A stretch of DNA of 64,000 nucleotides from GCA-2698665 sp047611265. GTDB lineage: Bacteria > Pseudomonadota > Gammaproteobacteria > GCA-002705445 > GCA-002716945. Under the pieces are notes generated by a model. That model worked only from the letters and a program-made list of their open reading frames with translations, had not been told where the DNA came from and ran no database searches. Shown in pieces: positions 8,407-17,012 of this stretch (its first letter is position 1; the number at the start of each line of letters is the position of its first letter). The translations under genes and the position numbers were made by a program. The DNA is taken from assembly GCA_047611265.1 (NCBI GenBank), contig JBLFWM010000001.1:124001-188000 (forward strand), given 5' to 3'.

Positions 8407-8437
8407 TATCTAATTTTTAGATATAGGCTAATATAAT
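8407..8437 (+). promoter_or_regulatory. inverted repeat and -10 element upstream of the CcsA-like gene
   Basis: TATCTAA-TTT-TTAGATA at 8407-8423 is a perfect 7-bp inverted repeat, followed by TATAAT at 8432-8437, some 22 nt before the start codon. The repeat lies where the -35 region would be and could be an operator or a chance palindrome in AT-rich DNA. No other clear signal is seen in the intergenic stretch 8296-8406. Confidence 0.3.
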
Positions 8438-8459
8438 ATATTGTTCAAACTGTAATAAA

Positions 8460-9245
8460 ATGGAACTATTAGGCACATTAACTATAATTGGTTATATATT
8501 ATCAACTCTAAGCATTAAATATGTGCTACTTGAGGAAGAATATAATTTTTATAAGAAGACATCTTTTGATGTTATTTTTTTCTTAAGCCTAATTCTATTT
8601 AGTATTTATGCTTACTCTCTTATCAGCAATGTTTATCAAAAATTTAATTTCATCACATCACTAGAAATAACATTTCTTATAGTTAACTATCTATTTTTTC
8701 TGTTTATGTTCACAAAACCAATTAAACATCTCGGCTTGGTCTTATTGCCTCTAACTGCTATTGCAATATTGATATCCATGGTATATCACGATAATACTAA
8801 CCTAGGCTTTATAGATCCAGACTTAAGAATACATATTATAGTTTCTATAGCTTCTTATGGTTTTCTTGCTCTAGGAGCCATTCAGGCAATATTATTACGC
8901 TACCAAGAAAAAAAACTTAAAGATGTAGCGGACTCATTATTCCTCAATATATTACCTTCAATAGAGAAAATGGAAAAGGTAATGTTTGATTTGATTATTT
9001 TTGGATTTATTTTACTCACATTATCGCTACTAAGTGGAGTTCCATTCGTTTCTATGAACAAACATCCTGGTTTACTAGAAAAGATATTATTTTCAATAAT
9101 TGCATGGGTAACATATTCATATCTAATATATAGCAGATTTTCCAAAGGTGTTCGGGGCAGAAGAGCAACAAGTTTTACTTTAACTGGCATGTCTTTCTTG
9201 CTTATAGCTTATCTTGGAACTAAATTATTTTTTGAGCTTTACTAG
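8460..9245 (+). CDS. CcsA/YpjD-type cytochrome c assembly-family membrane protein
   Basis: This is a 261-residue integral membrane protein with about eight hydrophobic segments. It belongs to the CcmC/CcsA/HemX superfamily, recognised from the DLRIHIIVSIASYGFLALGA segment and the closing WVTYSYLIYSRF/GVRGRRATSF region near the C-terminus. The E. coli relative YpjD (CorE) is encoded beside the CorB gene, as here, where corB follows after 24 nt. A link to divalent-cation handling has been proposed for that pair. It is not one of the ccm genes proper, which lie at 36.9-41.3 kb. Confidence 0.8.
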   Translation: MELLGTLTIIGYILSTLSIKYVLLEEEYNFYKKTSFDVIFFLSLILFSIYAYSLISNVYQKFNFITSLEITFLIVNYLFFLFMFTKPIKHLGLVLLPLTAIAILISMVYHDNTNLGFIDPDLRIHIIVSIASYGFLALGAIQAILLRYQEKKLKDVADSLFLNILPSIEKMEKVMFDLIIFGFILLTLSLLSGVPFVSMNKHPGLLEKILFSIIAWVTYSYLIYSRFSKGVRGRRATSFTLTGMSFLLIAYLGTKLFFELY

Positions 9246-9269
9246 CGTATATAATTCAACCAATCTATT

Positions 9270-10517
9270 ATGACTAATATTACAATTGAAAATCTATTTA
9301 TAATTCTTTTTATATTGCTTTTGCTTTCTGCATTCTTTTCCGGAGCTGAAACATCTTTAATGAGTGTTAATAGATATAAACTCAAACATAAATTTAAAAC
9401 AGGAGACAAGTCTGCGGCCAGAGTTCATTTCTTAGTTGCTAATCCTGATAAAACATTAGGTTTAATTTTACTAATGAACAATTTTGTTAATATTTTAGCC
9501 TCTGCCATAAGTACTTTAATAGCAATTCAGTTATACGGAGAAGCAGGTGTTGCCATATCTGTTATAATGCTAACTATTGTAATATTAATTTTTGCAGAAG
9601 TAACACCAAAAACATTCGCTGCTCTTTATCCAGATAAAATAGCATACCCAATATCATGGATAGTTTATCCTTTGATGAAATTATTCAGCCCTATAGTTCT
9701 TATTATTAATTTAATTGCGAAAGTTCTTCTGAGAATATTTGGAGTAAAGCCTGAAAATGTTAATCAAGAATTATTAACTAAAGATGAAATAAAGTTAATT
9801 GTAAAAGAGTCAAGCAAGAGAATACCAAAAAGTCATGAAGACATGATAGTGAATATGCTTGATTTGGAGAAAGTTAAAATTGAAGATGCAATGATACCAA
9901 GAAGTATATTGGTAGCGGTTGACATTGATGATGATCTTAAAAAAATATCCGATGAAATTTTAAATTGTAAATACTCAAGGATTCCAATATATAGGAATGA
10001 ATTTAATAAACTTTTAGGTTTTCTTCATAAAAGAAAAGTAATACAAATGCTAATAAGTGGAGGTATTACAAAAGAAAAGATTATAAGTAATATTAATGCT
10101 CCTTACTTTATTCCAGAAGACACATCTCTAACAAGTCAGCTCATAGAGTTTAAGAAAGAAAGAAAAAGAATTGGTTTTGTTGTAGATGAGTATGGTGATG
10201 TAAAAGGAGTGGTGACACTAGATGACATTCTTGAAGAAATTGTAGGGGAATATAAGGATGAAGATAAATATAAAGGGATTATTAAAATTAAGAATAATGT
10301 ATATATCATAGAAGGGGCTATTCAAATTAGAGAACTCAATAAAGTTTTAGGATGGAAAATATCTGAAAATATAGCAAAAACAGTGAATGGTTATATATTA
10401 GAGTGCTTAGAAAATATCCCATCAAAAGGTACTATATTTGAAAAAGATGGCTTCATATATGAAATGGTTGAGGTTAGCAATAATTTTGTAAATAATGTAA
10501 AGATAACAAAAAAATAG
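9270..10517 (+). CDS. corB: CorB/CorC-family CBS-domain membrane protein (CNNM-like)
   Basis: The 415-residue protein has the CNNM/HlyC-CorC layout. An N-terminal DUF21 membrane domain (about residues 1-190) contains the LSAFFSGAETSLMSVNRYK signature. A CBS pair follows (about 200-330; MIPRSILVAVD, then GFVVDEYGDVKGVVTLDDILEEIVGE), then a C-terminal CorC_HlyC domain (about 345-412). Members are implicated in Mg2+ and Co2+ transport or resistance at the inner membrane. It follows the CcsA-like gene as in E. coli and precedes xseB by 12 nt. Confidence 0.88.
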   Translation: MTNITIENLFIILFILLLLSAFFSGAETSLMSVNRYKLKHKFKTGDKSAARVHFLVANPDKTLGLILLMNNFVNILASAISTLIAIQLYGEAGVAISVIMLTIVILIFAEVTPKTFAALYPDKIAYPISWIVYPLMKLFSPIVLIINLIAKVLLRIFGVKPENVNQELLTKDEIKLIVKESSKRIPKSHEDMIVNMLDLEKVKIEDAMIPRSILVAVDIDDDLKKISDEILNCKYSRIPIYRNEFNKLLGFLHKRKVIQMLISGGITKEKIISNINAPYFIPEDTSLTSQLIEFKKERKRIGFVVDEYGDVKGVVTLDDILEEIVGEYKDEDKYKGIIKIKNNVYIIEGAIQIRELNKVLGWKISENIAKTVNGYILECLENIPSKGTIFEKDGFIYEMVEVSNNFVNNVKITKK

Positions 10518-10529
10518 TACTATATAATT

Positions 10530-10742
10530 ATGAATAAAAAATTAAAAAGTAATTTATCTACATTTGAAAAAGATCTAAAGTCAATGCAGTCAATCTTAGA
10601 AGAAATTGAGTCAAAAGATCTTGGCTTAGAAGAGATTATTGAAAAATATAAACTAGGTGTTGAATTGTCTAAGAAATGTCAAAAAGCATTAGAAGAAGCT
10701 GAGCAAAAAATTAAACAAATTACAGATGATACAGAAAAATAG
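10530..10742 (+). CDS. xseB: exodeoxyribonuclease VII small subunit
   Basis: This 70-residue helical protein matches XseB, which assembles in several copies with XseA to degrade single-stranded DNA. The signature is the FEKDLKSMQSILEEIESKDL stretch followed by LEEIIEKYKLGVELSKKCQKAL. It sits directly before dxs with a 2-nt gap. In many gammaproteobacteria ispA lies between these two genes; it is absent here. xseA is not in the window. Confidence 0.92.
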   Translation: MNKKLKSNLSTFEKDLKSMQSILEEIESKDLGLEEIIEKYKLGVELSKKCQKALEEAEQKIKQITDDTEK

Positions 10743-10744
10743 TA

Positions 10745-12628
10745 ATGAGCGAGAATTATAAAATATTAGACATAGTTAATAGTCCGGCTGATCTAAAAGG
10801 TCTTACCAAAAAGGAAGTGTTATCTCTATCAGAAGAACTCAGGGAATTTATTATTGAATCAGTTTCTCAAACTGGTGGGCATCTAGCTGCTGGGCTTGGG
10901 ACAGTCGATATCACCATAGCTCTTCATTATGTATATGATACACCAAGAGATATTTTAGTATGGGATATTGGACATCAATGCTATCCGCATAAAGTATTGA
11001 CTGGCAGAAAAAACCTAATGTCTTCTCTTAGAAAAAAAGATGGTATATCAGGATTCTTAAAAAGAGATGAAAGTGAATATGATTCTTTTGGTGCTGGCCA
11101 TTCAAGCACATCTATTAGTGCGGCAGTAGGATATGAAATTGCTTCAAGACTAAATAAGCAAAATAATAAAGTTGTTGCAATAATTGGAGATGGAGGTTTA
11201 ACAGCAGGTATGGCGTTTGAAGCACTTGGTCATGCCGGTGGAATTAAATCAAATATATTAGTAATACTAAATGATAATGAAATGTCTATTTCCCCAAATG
11301 TTGGAGCAATTCATAAATATCTCACTAAAATATTAACTGGGAAAACATTTTCATCCTTTAAAGAAAGCGGTAAAAAAGTTTTAAGTAAAGTTAAAGCGAT
11401 AGAAGAGATAGCAAAAAAAGTAGAAAATCAGGCAAAAGGTCTCATAACACCGGGTTTATTATTTGAAGAACTAGGGTTTAAATATTACGGGCCCACAGAT
11501 GGGCATGATGTTAATGGGTTAATTGATGTATTAGAAAATCTAAAAGATCAGTCTGGTCCTAGGATTCTTCATGTAATTACAAAAAAAGGGAAAGGGTATA
11601 AATTAGCTGAGCAAAACCCAATTTCATACCATGGAGTAACCCCGTTTGATATTAAAACTGGTAAGCCAAAAACTAAAAAAATTAATAATAAGCTAACATA
11701 TACTCAAATTTTCAGCAGGTGGATAGATCAAGCTGCAAGCATAGATGATAAGCTTGTGGTAATTACACCGGCAATGAGAGAAGGTTCCGGGCTTGTTGAT
11801 TTTGAGAAAAAATATCCAGAAAAATATTTTGATGTGGGGATTGCGGAACAGCATGCGGTGACGTTAGCTGGAGGAATGTCTTGTGGGGGCTTGAAGCCTA
11901 TTATAGCAATATATTCAACTTTTCTTCAAAGAGCCTATGATCAATTAATACATGATATTGTTGTGCAAGATCTTGATATTCTACTGGCAATTGACAGGGC
12001 TGGTATAGTGGGAGCTGATGGAGAGACTCATCAAGGTATATATGATATTTCCTTCTTAAGAATTCTTCCTAAAATAGTTCTCATGACTCCATCAGATGAA
12101 TTAGAGATGTGGAAAATGTTGTCTACCGGTCAAAAACACAAAGGTTTGGCTGCGGTTAGATATCCAAGAGGATATACTCAAGGCGAGGATATCAGCTTAG
12201 ATCACACAACTATAGAGATAGGAAAGAGTAGAATAATTGAGAAAGGAAGTAAAATAGCCTATCTTGTATTTGGAACGTTACTGAATACTGTCAAAAAAGT
12301 AGCTAAAAAAAATGGTGCCACTATAATTGACATGAGATTTGTGAAACCTATTGATGAAGATATGATTATAGATATTTGTAATACACATGATTATATATTT
12401 ACAGTAGAAGACAATGTTATACTAGGTGGTGCTGGAACTGCTGTTAATGAAGTTATGAGCAGGCATTCATTAAAAAATAACCTGATAAATATAGGTGTTC
12501 CAGATAAAATTATACCTCATGGAAACCAAAGCGAAATATTATCAGAATTGGGACTTGATGAGCTTGGTATAGAAAAAATCACTAATAACCATATGCATAA
12601 TATGGTAAAAATGAGCAGTAAAAAATAA
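10745..12628 (+). CDS. dxs: 1-deoxy-D-xylulose-5-phosphate synthase
   Basis: Dxs condenses pyruvate and glyceraldehyde 3-phosphate with thiamine diphosphate, the first step of the MEP isoprenoid route. The protein is 627 residues, a normal length. The ThDP motif starts with GDG at 148-150 and ends with LNDN near 175-178. GAGHSSTSISAA is at about 116-127, and the transketolase pyrimidine domain shows VGIAEQHAVTLAGGM. The final isoprenoid gene in the window is ispE at 45 kb. Confidence 0.95.
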   Translation: MSENYKILDIVNSPADLKGLTKKEVLSLSEELREFIIESVSQTGGHLAAGLGTVDITIALHYVYDTPRDILVWDIGHQCYPHKVLTGRKNLMSSLRKKDGISGFLKRDESEYDSFGAGHSSTSISAAVGYEIASRLNKQNNKVVAIIGDGGLTAGMAFEALGHAGGIKSNILVILNDNEMSISPNVGAIHKYLTKILTGKTFSSFKESGKKVLSKVKAIEEIAKKVENQAKGLITPGLLFEELGFKYYGPTDGHDVNGLIDVLENLKDQSGPRILHVITKKGKGYKLAEQNPISYHGVTPFDIKTGKPKTKKINNKLTYTQIFSRWIDQAASIDDKLVVITPAMREGSGLVDFEKKYPEKYFDVGIAEQHAVTLAGGMSCGGLKPIIAIYSTFLQRAYDQLIHDIVVQDLDILLAIDRAGIVGADGETHQGIYDISFLRILPKIVLMTPSDELEMWKMLSTGQKHKGLAAVRYPRGYTQGEDISLDHTTIEIGKSRIIEKGSKIAYLVFGTLLNTVKKVAKKNGATIIDMRFVKPIDEDMIIDICNTHDYIFTVEDNVILGGAGTAVNEVMSRHSLKNNLINIGVPDKIIPHGNQSEILSELGLDELGIEKITNNHMHNMVKMSSKK

Positions 12629-12644
12629 AACTGGAGAAATAGAT

Positions 12645-13013
12645 ATTTATACCCTAACCACGTTTGTTGAATTTTCATCAGCACATGTCCTGAACGGTCA
12701 TGAAGGGGCTTGCAAAAGAATGCACGGGCATAATTGGAAAGTTGAAGTTGAAGTTTGTGGAAATAAACTAGATAATATTGGAATGGTAATAGATTTCAAA
12801 GAAATAAGGAATATGACAAAAGGTGTTGTTGATCAATTAGATCATCGTTTCCTAAATGACTTGGATCCATTTAAAAAAATAAACCCTACAGCTGAAAATA
12901 TTGCCCAGTATATTTATAAAGAATTATCTGAAATCATGAATGACAAGCAAATAGAGGTTAAGTCAATTAAACTATGGGAAACAGAAAAATCAGCAGTAAC
13001 TTTCACAGGATAA
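12645..13013 (+). CDS. queD: 6-carboxytetrahydropterin synthase, apparently with an ATT start
   Basis: QueD converts 7,8-dihydroneopterin triphosphate to 6-carboxytetrahydropterin for queuosine. The first in-frame ATG (12720) is too late: it would remove zinc ligand H14 and catalytic Cys23. Translation upstream is open to a stop at 12612 and encodes YTLTTFVEFSSAHVLN, the normal QueD N-terminus, but contains no ATG, GTG or TTG. ATT at 12645, 6 nt after GGAGAA (12633-12638), is the best start; ATA at 12639 is the alternative. This gives 122 residues, with zinc ligands H14, H27 and H29, catalytic Cys23 and WETEKSAV near the end. It follows dxs by 16 nt and precedes folE2 by 3 nt. Confidence 0.88.
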   Translation: MYTLTTFVEFSSAHVLNGHEGACKRMHGHNWKVEVEVCGNKLDNIGMVIDFKEIRNMTKGVVDQLDHRFLNDLDPFKKINPTAENIAQYIYKELSEIMNDKQIEVKSIKLWETEKSAVTFTG

Positions 13014-13016
13014 ATA

Positions 13017-13835
13017 ATGGCTACTAATAAAAAATCTATCAAAGAATTAAATAAATCAAATTTACCTGATACTCAAGGTCTTGAGGATACAAGAAATTTA
13101 CCAATCAACAAGGTTGGTATAAAAGACATCCTCCATCCCGTGGTTATTAAACAGAGATCAGGAAAAGAACAAACAACGGTTGCAAACTTTAACATGTATG
13201 TGAACTTGCCTCATAATTTAAAAGGCACTCATATGTCTAGGTTTGTACATATACTTAATAATCATCAAGATCATATAACTGTAGATACATTTAAAAAAAT
13301 GATAACAGAAATGCTTGTTCTCTTAGAGGCAGAATCTGGACATATTGAGATGAAATTTCCTTATTTTATAAATAAGACTGCTCCAGCTTCTAAAGTTAAA
13401 AGTTTACTAGACTACACGGTTACTTTTATTGGTGAGATTGAAAAAGGAGTATCTAACCTCAGAGTAAAAGTATTGGTTCCCGTGACTAGCTTATGTCCGT
13501 GCTCAAAAAAAATATCAGCGTACGGAGCTCACAATCAACGATCACATGTAACAGTTACCGTTAATATAAAAGATTTTATTTGGATTGAAGAAATAATAGA
13601 TATAGTAGAGAAAGAGGCATCTTCTGAATTATATGCATTATTAAAGAGACCTGATGAAAAACATGTGACTGAATTAGCTTATGATAACCCTAAATTTGTT
13701 GAAGACATGGTTAGAGATATTGCAAGCCATTTTACTGATGATGATAGAGTGAGCGAATATACTGTCGAATCTGAAAATTTTGAATCCATTCATAACCATT
13801 CAGCGTATGCTCAAATTCACCAAATAAAAGATTAG
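13017..13835 (+). CDS. folE2: GTP cyclohydrolase I type B
   Basis: FolE2 converts GTP to 7,8-dihydroneopterin triphosphate, the common precursor for folate and queuosine, and so directly feeds the neighbouring QueD. The 272-residue protein has the COG1469 signatures LPDTQ...DTRNLPINKVGIKDI near the N-terminus and the Cys-containing active-site stretch SLCPCSKKISAYGAHNQRSH. The IB enzymes can use metals other than zinc, which may matter in a zinc-poor ocean. Its stop directly abuts the stop of convergent bamC. No folE (type IA) is present in the window. Confidence 0.94.
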   Translation: MATNKKSIKELNKSNLPDTQGLEDTRNLPINKVGIKDILHPVVIKQRSGKEQTTVANFNMYVNLPHNLKGTHMSRFVHILNNHQDHITVDTFKKMITEMLVLLEAESGHIEMKFPYFINKTAPASKVKSLLDYTVTFIGEIEKGVSNLRVKVLVPVTSLCPCSKKISAYGAHNQRSHVTVTVNIKDFIWIEEIIDIVEKEASSELYALLKRPDEKHVTELAYDNPKFVEDMVRDIASHFTDDDRVSEYTVESENFESIHNHSAYAQIHQIKD

Positions 13836-14933
13836 TTATCTTAAGTCCGCATAAAGTGCTCGGATTACTTCTTCCGTTGCAGTATTCGTGATATTAGTAA
13901 ACATATCGTTTTGAATTTCAATCAGTGTTCCTTCCTGACTAGTAACTAGTACTATGTTAAATGAATTAATATTTTCTGAAGATTTCCAAAAAGCTAAGTA
14001 ATTTAATATTGATGAGTCGCTAGCCTTGTCTTCCTCGACAGATACTCTGATCAAACCATCTTCTTCTTTAGTGGATAAAATATTGATTCCATAAGTGTCT
14101 AGAGATTTCATAACAGCTGGCCAAACTCTTGCGTAAATATCATTAATATATAGCGTGTGAAACCCATTTTCATCTATACTCATGCTTGCTTTACTTCTAA
14201 GGCCTGTTGATTTGATAACAGAGTACCCTTTTGACTTAGCTTCCTCTCCCCCAAGGTAGATGTATAATCTTGATACCATCTCGCTCTCAAATTCTGAATC
14301 TCTAACTCTATTCTGCCACCTAAATTCTGTATCTCCATCGGACATGTATTCTTTACCATAATGTGTAATTAAAATATCCAGTGAGTCATCCTTTAGCAAA
14401 ACTCTGGTACTATAACTATCTCGTGTTTCAGGAGCTACAAGAAGGGGTACATACCTGCCAACAATTCTTTGAACAGTACCCAACTGAGCTTCACTTAGAT
14501 TTTCTAAGAAACCAGTTTTCATAATTCCTAAGGTGTAATCTTTCTTAGTTAAGCGAAAACCTTCAGCTAACCAAAAATCAGAAAGCTTCTTCCAAACATA
14601 TTCTTTATTATTTGTATTTAAACTAATGAATGAATCTCTACCTGATCTTAAAATACTTATTCCATCTAACTTGGTATCTACCGTGAAAACTTCCATCCCT
14701 TTGTCACCATCATACCCTGGTATCTCTAGAATATCTGATGAGTCTGGATTAATTAAATCCGGCGGAACTATTAAGTCAAATTGCGTGTCATCATAAGATT
14801 TACTTGTTTTGTAGACCACTAAATCTTTTCTTTCTGGGGACGTTAGATTATCAATATATTCAGCTACTGGAGAACATCCGCTAAAGACAAGCAAAGGAAG
14901 TATTATTGTTATAGGTAGTAATTTTGATTTCAT
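13836..14933 (-). CDS. bamC: outer membrane assembly lipoprotein BamC
   Basis: BamC is an accessory lipoprotein of the beta-barrel assembly machine. The 365-residue protein begins with a lipoprotein signal peptide ending in LVFSGC, so Cys20 is the lipidated residue. The following segment with DLIVPPDLINPD is the BamD-binding N-terminal region, and two helix-grip domains follow. It lies 3 nt downstream of dapA, the same dapA-bamC pair as in E. coli. Divergence from E. coli is high, but context and lipobox agree. Confidence 0.86.
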   Translation of the reverse strand: MKSKLLPITIILPLLVFSGCSPVAEYIDNLTSPERKDLVVYKTSKSYDDTQFDLIVPPDLINPDSSDILEIPGYDGDKGMEVFTVDTKLDGISILRSGRDSFISLNTNNKEYVWKKLSDFWLAEGFRLTKKDYTLGIMKTGFLENLSEAQLGTVQRIVGRYVPLLVAPETRDSYSTRVLLKDDSLDILITHYGKEYMSDGDTEFRWQNRVRDSEFESEMVSRLYIYLGGEEAKSKGYSVIKSTGLRSKASMSIDENGFHTLYINDIYARVWPAVMKSLDTYGINILSTKEEDGLIRVSVEEDKASDSSILNYLAFWKSSENINSFNIVLVTSQEGTLIEIQNDMFTNITNTATEEVIRALYADLR

Positions 14934-14936
14934 TAT

Positions 14937-15821
14937 TTAACTTTTAGGTATTATACCAGCATTATACAGAGATTCTTCTAGAATATTTTCATATTTACTG
15001 TCCAGCCATGTTAACGGTAGCCTTATGCCTTTTTTAATTAAGCCCATTCTGTGAAGAGCCCATTTAACAGGTATAGGATTAGACTCAGTAAAAAGATTGT
15101 CATGCAATATGTCTAACTTGGAGTTAATCTTATTTGCTTCTTCAGCATTACCGTCTATGGCAAATTTACACATTTCATGCATATCTAGTGGCGCTACATT
15201 TGCAGTTACAGAAATATTGCCCTTAAAACCTAGCAAGAGGTCTCTAACAGATGTTTTATCATCGCCAGTAAATATAGATATGTTGTCGGCACATTTTTCA
15301 AGGAGCTCTTTTGATCTTTCTAGATTTCCAGAAGCCTCTTTTATGGCAATAATGTTTGGATGACTAGATAACCTATGGACTGTATCTGGAAGCATGTCGA
15401 CAGATGTTCTGCCAGGTACATTATATAAAATCTGTGGAATATTAACCTTATCAGCAATCATTTTATAATGCTCATACAAGCCATTCTGGGTAGGTTTATT
15501 ATAGTATGGCGTCACTAGTAAGCATCCGTCAGCCCCAAGCTCTTTTGACCTTTGAGTGAGCTCTATAGCTTCGCTAGTAGAATTAGCACCAGAACCAGCA
15601 ATCACTGGTATTCTTTTATTCACAACTGATAATGTTGCTTTAATAACTTCCGAGTGTTCTTTAAAAGTTAAAGTAGCAGACTCACCTGTAGTACCAACAG
15701 AAACTATAACATCTGTCTTATTTTCAATATGAAACTCAATAAGTCTTTCTAAAGACTCATGGTCTAGAGAACCATCTCTATTCATTGGTGTGGCAATAGC
15801 CACCATACTTCCTTTAAACAT
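14937..15821 (-). CDS. dapA: 4-hydroxy-tetrahydrodipicolinate synthase
   Basis: DapA condenses aspartate semialdehyde with pyruvate, the first dedicated step to diaminopimelate and lysine. It is a 294-residue TIM barrel of normal length. The GTTGESATLTF pyruvate-binding loop, the catalytic Tyr in QILYNVPGRTSVDM and the Schiff-base Lys in AIKEASGN are all present. It is co-directional with bamC (3 nt) and follows perM by 18 nt. Confidence 0.95.
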   Translation of the reverse strand: MFKGSMVAIATPMNRDGSLDHESLERLIEFHIENKTDVIVSVGTTGESATLTFKEHSEVIKATLSVVNKRIPVIAGSGANSTSEAIELTQRSKELGADGCLLVTPYYNKPTQNGLYEHYKMIADKVNIPQILYNVPGRTSVDMLPDTVHRLSSHPNIIAIKEASGNLERSKELLEKCADNISIFTGDDKTSVRDLLLGFKGNISVTANVAPLDMHEMCKFAIDGNAEEANKINSKLDILHDNLFTESNPIPVKWALHRMGLIKKGIRLPLTWLDSKYENILEESLYNAGIIPKS

Positions 15822-15839
15822 ACATGCTCCTAGTCCAGT

Positions 15840-16901
15840 TTAAGGCCTATACTCAGTTCTTGGCCAAATATTCAATAATGTATTCACTAATACTGCCAAA
15901 GGTATTGCAAAAAAGACACCCCAAATTCCCCATATTGTACCAAAAAATAAAATTGAAATCAGAATTGCTAGAGGATGAAGGTTTACTGCATCAGAGAATA
16001 AAACAGGTACTACAACATTGCCGTCTAGAATTTGTATAATGATATGTGCAAGCACGATATACCAGAACTCTGAAGACGTTCCCCACTGAAAATATCCAAC
16101 AAATACTATCGGTATAGTGACAGCAATGGCTCCGACATATGGAATAATTACTGATATTCCACAGAGGAAACCTAATACTAAAGAGTAGTTAAGCCCTAAA
16201 ATAGTAAAAAATAAAGTTGATGCTACCCAAACAATAATAATCTCTATAAACTTACATCTAATATAATTTCCTATTTTTAAATCTAGCTCGGCATAAGCTT
16301 TTTTTGATAAATCTAGTTTTTCTGGAAAAAATTTTTTAAACCACCCGTTAATTTCTTTTTTATCAAAAAGTAAGAAAAAAATTAGTATAGGAACAATTAA
16401 CATATAAATCATTGTTTCTATAATACTTCCCGCAGATGATAAAGAGTAAGACACAATTGAGCCATACATATTATATATTTCAGTGTTTAATGCTGAAAAA
16501 ATATTTGTTAATTGACCTTCAGTAACCAGAGCTTTATCTGACGATGTGAAATTAAGTAATAAAATTTTTCCTTTTTCTAAAATCGAAGGTAAAGATTTTA
16601 CAAATAAAGTAAACTGATCAATCATAAGTGGCAATATTAAAAATAATGTGACCATTGAGATAGCAATAAAAGAGAAATATACAAGTAACACAACAGTATT
16701 TCTTTTAAGTGAATAATTTTTGGTAAATCGATGAACCACTCCCTCTAACATATAAGCAAGTATTATAGCTACTAAAATAGGTGTTACTGTAGCCAATAAT
16801 ATATAAGTAATCAGAGAAATAGATAATATTATTAGAGCTAATGCTACCTGATTTGGGTCAGTTAAATGGCTGTCATACCATTCTTTGAAAAATTTGAACA
16901 T
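15840..16901 (-). CDS. perM: PerM/AI-2E-family membrane protein
   Basis: This is a 353-residue multi-spanning protein of the AI-2E exporter/UPF0118 superfamily. It has N-terminal paired helices, a central soluble stretch around residues 95-150, and a conserved C-terminal region with SLVLGFLCGISVIIPYVGA and FGTIWGIWGVFFAIPLAV. The transported substrate of PerM is not established. In gammaproteobacteria perM is often near hda and purM, which lie about 3 kb away here. It is divergent from proS across 111 bp that hold AT-rich -10-like elements but no clear pair. Confidence 0.85.
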   Translation of the reverse strand: MFKFFKEWYDSHLTDPNQVALALIILSISLITYILLATVTPILVAIILAYMLEGVVHRFTKNYSLKRNTVVLLVYFSFIAISMVTLFLILPLMIDQFTLFVKSLPSILEKGKILLLNFTSSDKALVTEGQLTNIFSALNTEIYNMYGSIVSYSLSSAGSIIETMIYMLIVPILIFFLLFDKKEINGWFKKFFPEKLDLSKKAYAELDLKIGNYIRCKFIEIIIVWVASTLFFTILGLNYSLVLGFLCGISVIIPYVGAIAVTIPIVFVGYFQWGTSSEFWYIVLAHIIIQILDGNVVVPVLFSDAVNLHPLAILISILFFGTIWGIWGVFFAIPLAVLVNTLLNIWPRTEYRP

Positions 16902-17012
16902 ACTTTATTAGCTTTAAACTCGTTTAAATTGCTTTATATATAATAACTATATTCATGGTAAACTAAAACATCAATTTATAATATATCAATACTATTAAAT
17001 AGTGATTAAGAG

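Noticed and set aside
12720..13013. queD as a truncated or decayed gene starting at the first ATG
   Set aside because: The missing N-terminus, including the zinc His and catalytic Cys, is encoded intact just upstream in the same frame.
15824..16039. Small plus-strand gene antisense to perM
   Set aside because: It lies wholly opposite the perM C-terminus, whose protein has clear family signatures; no independent support.
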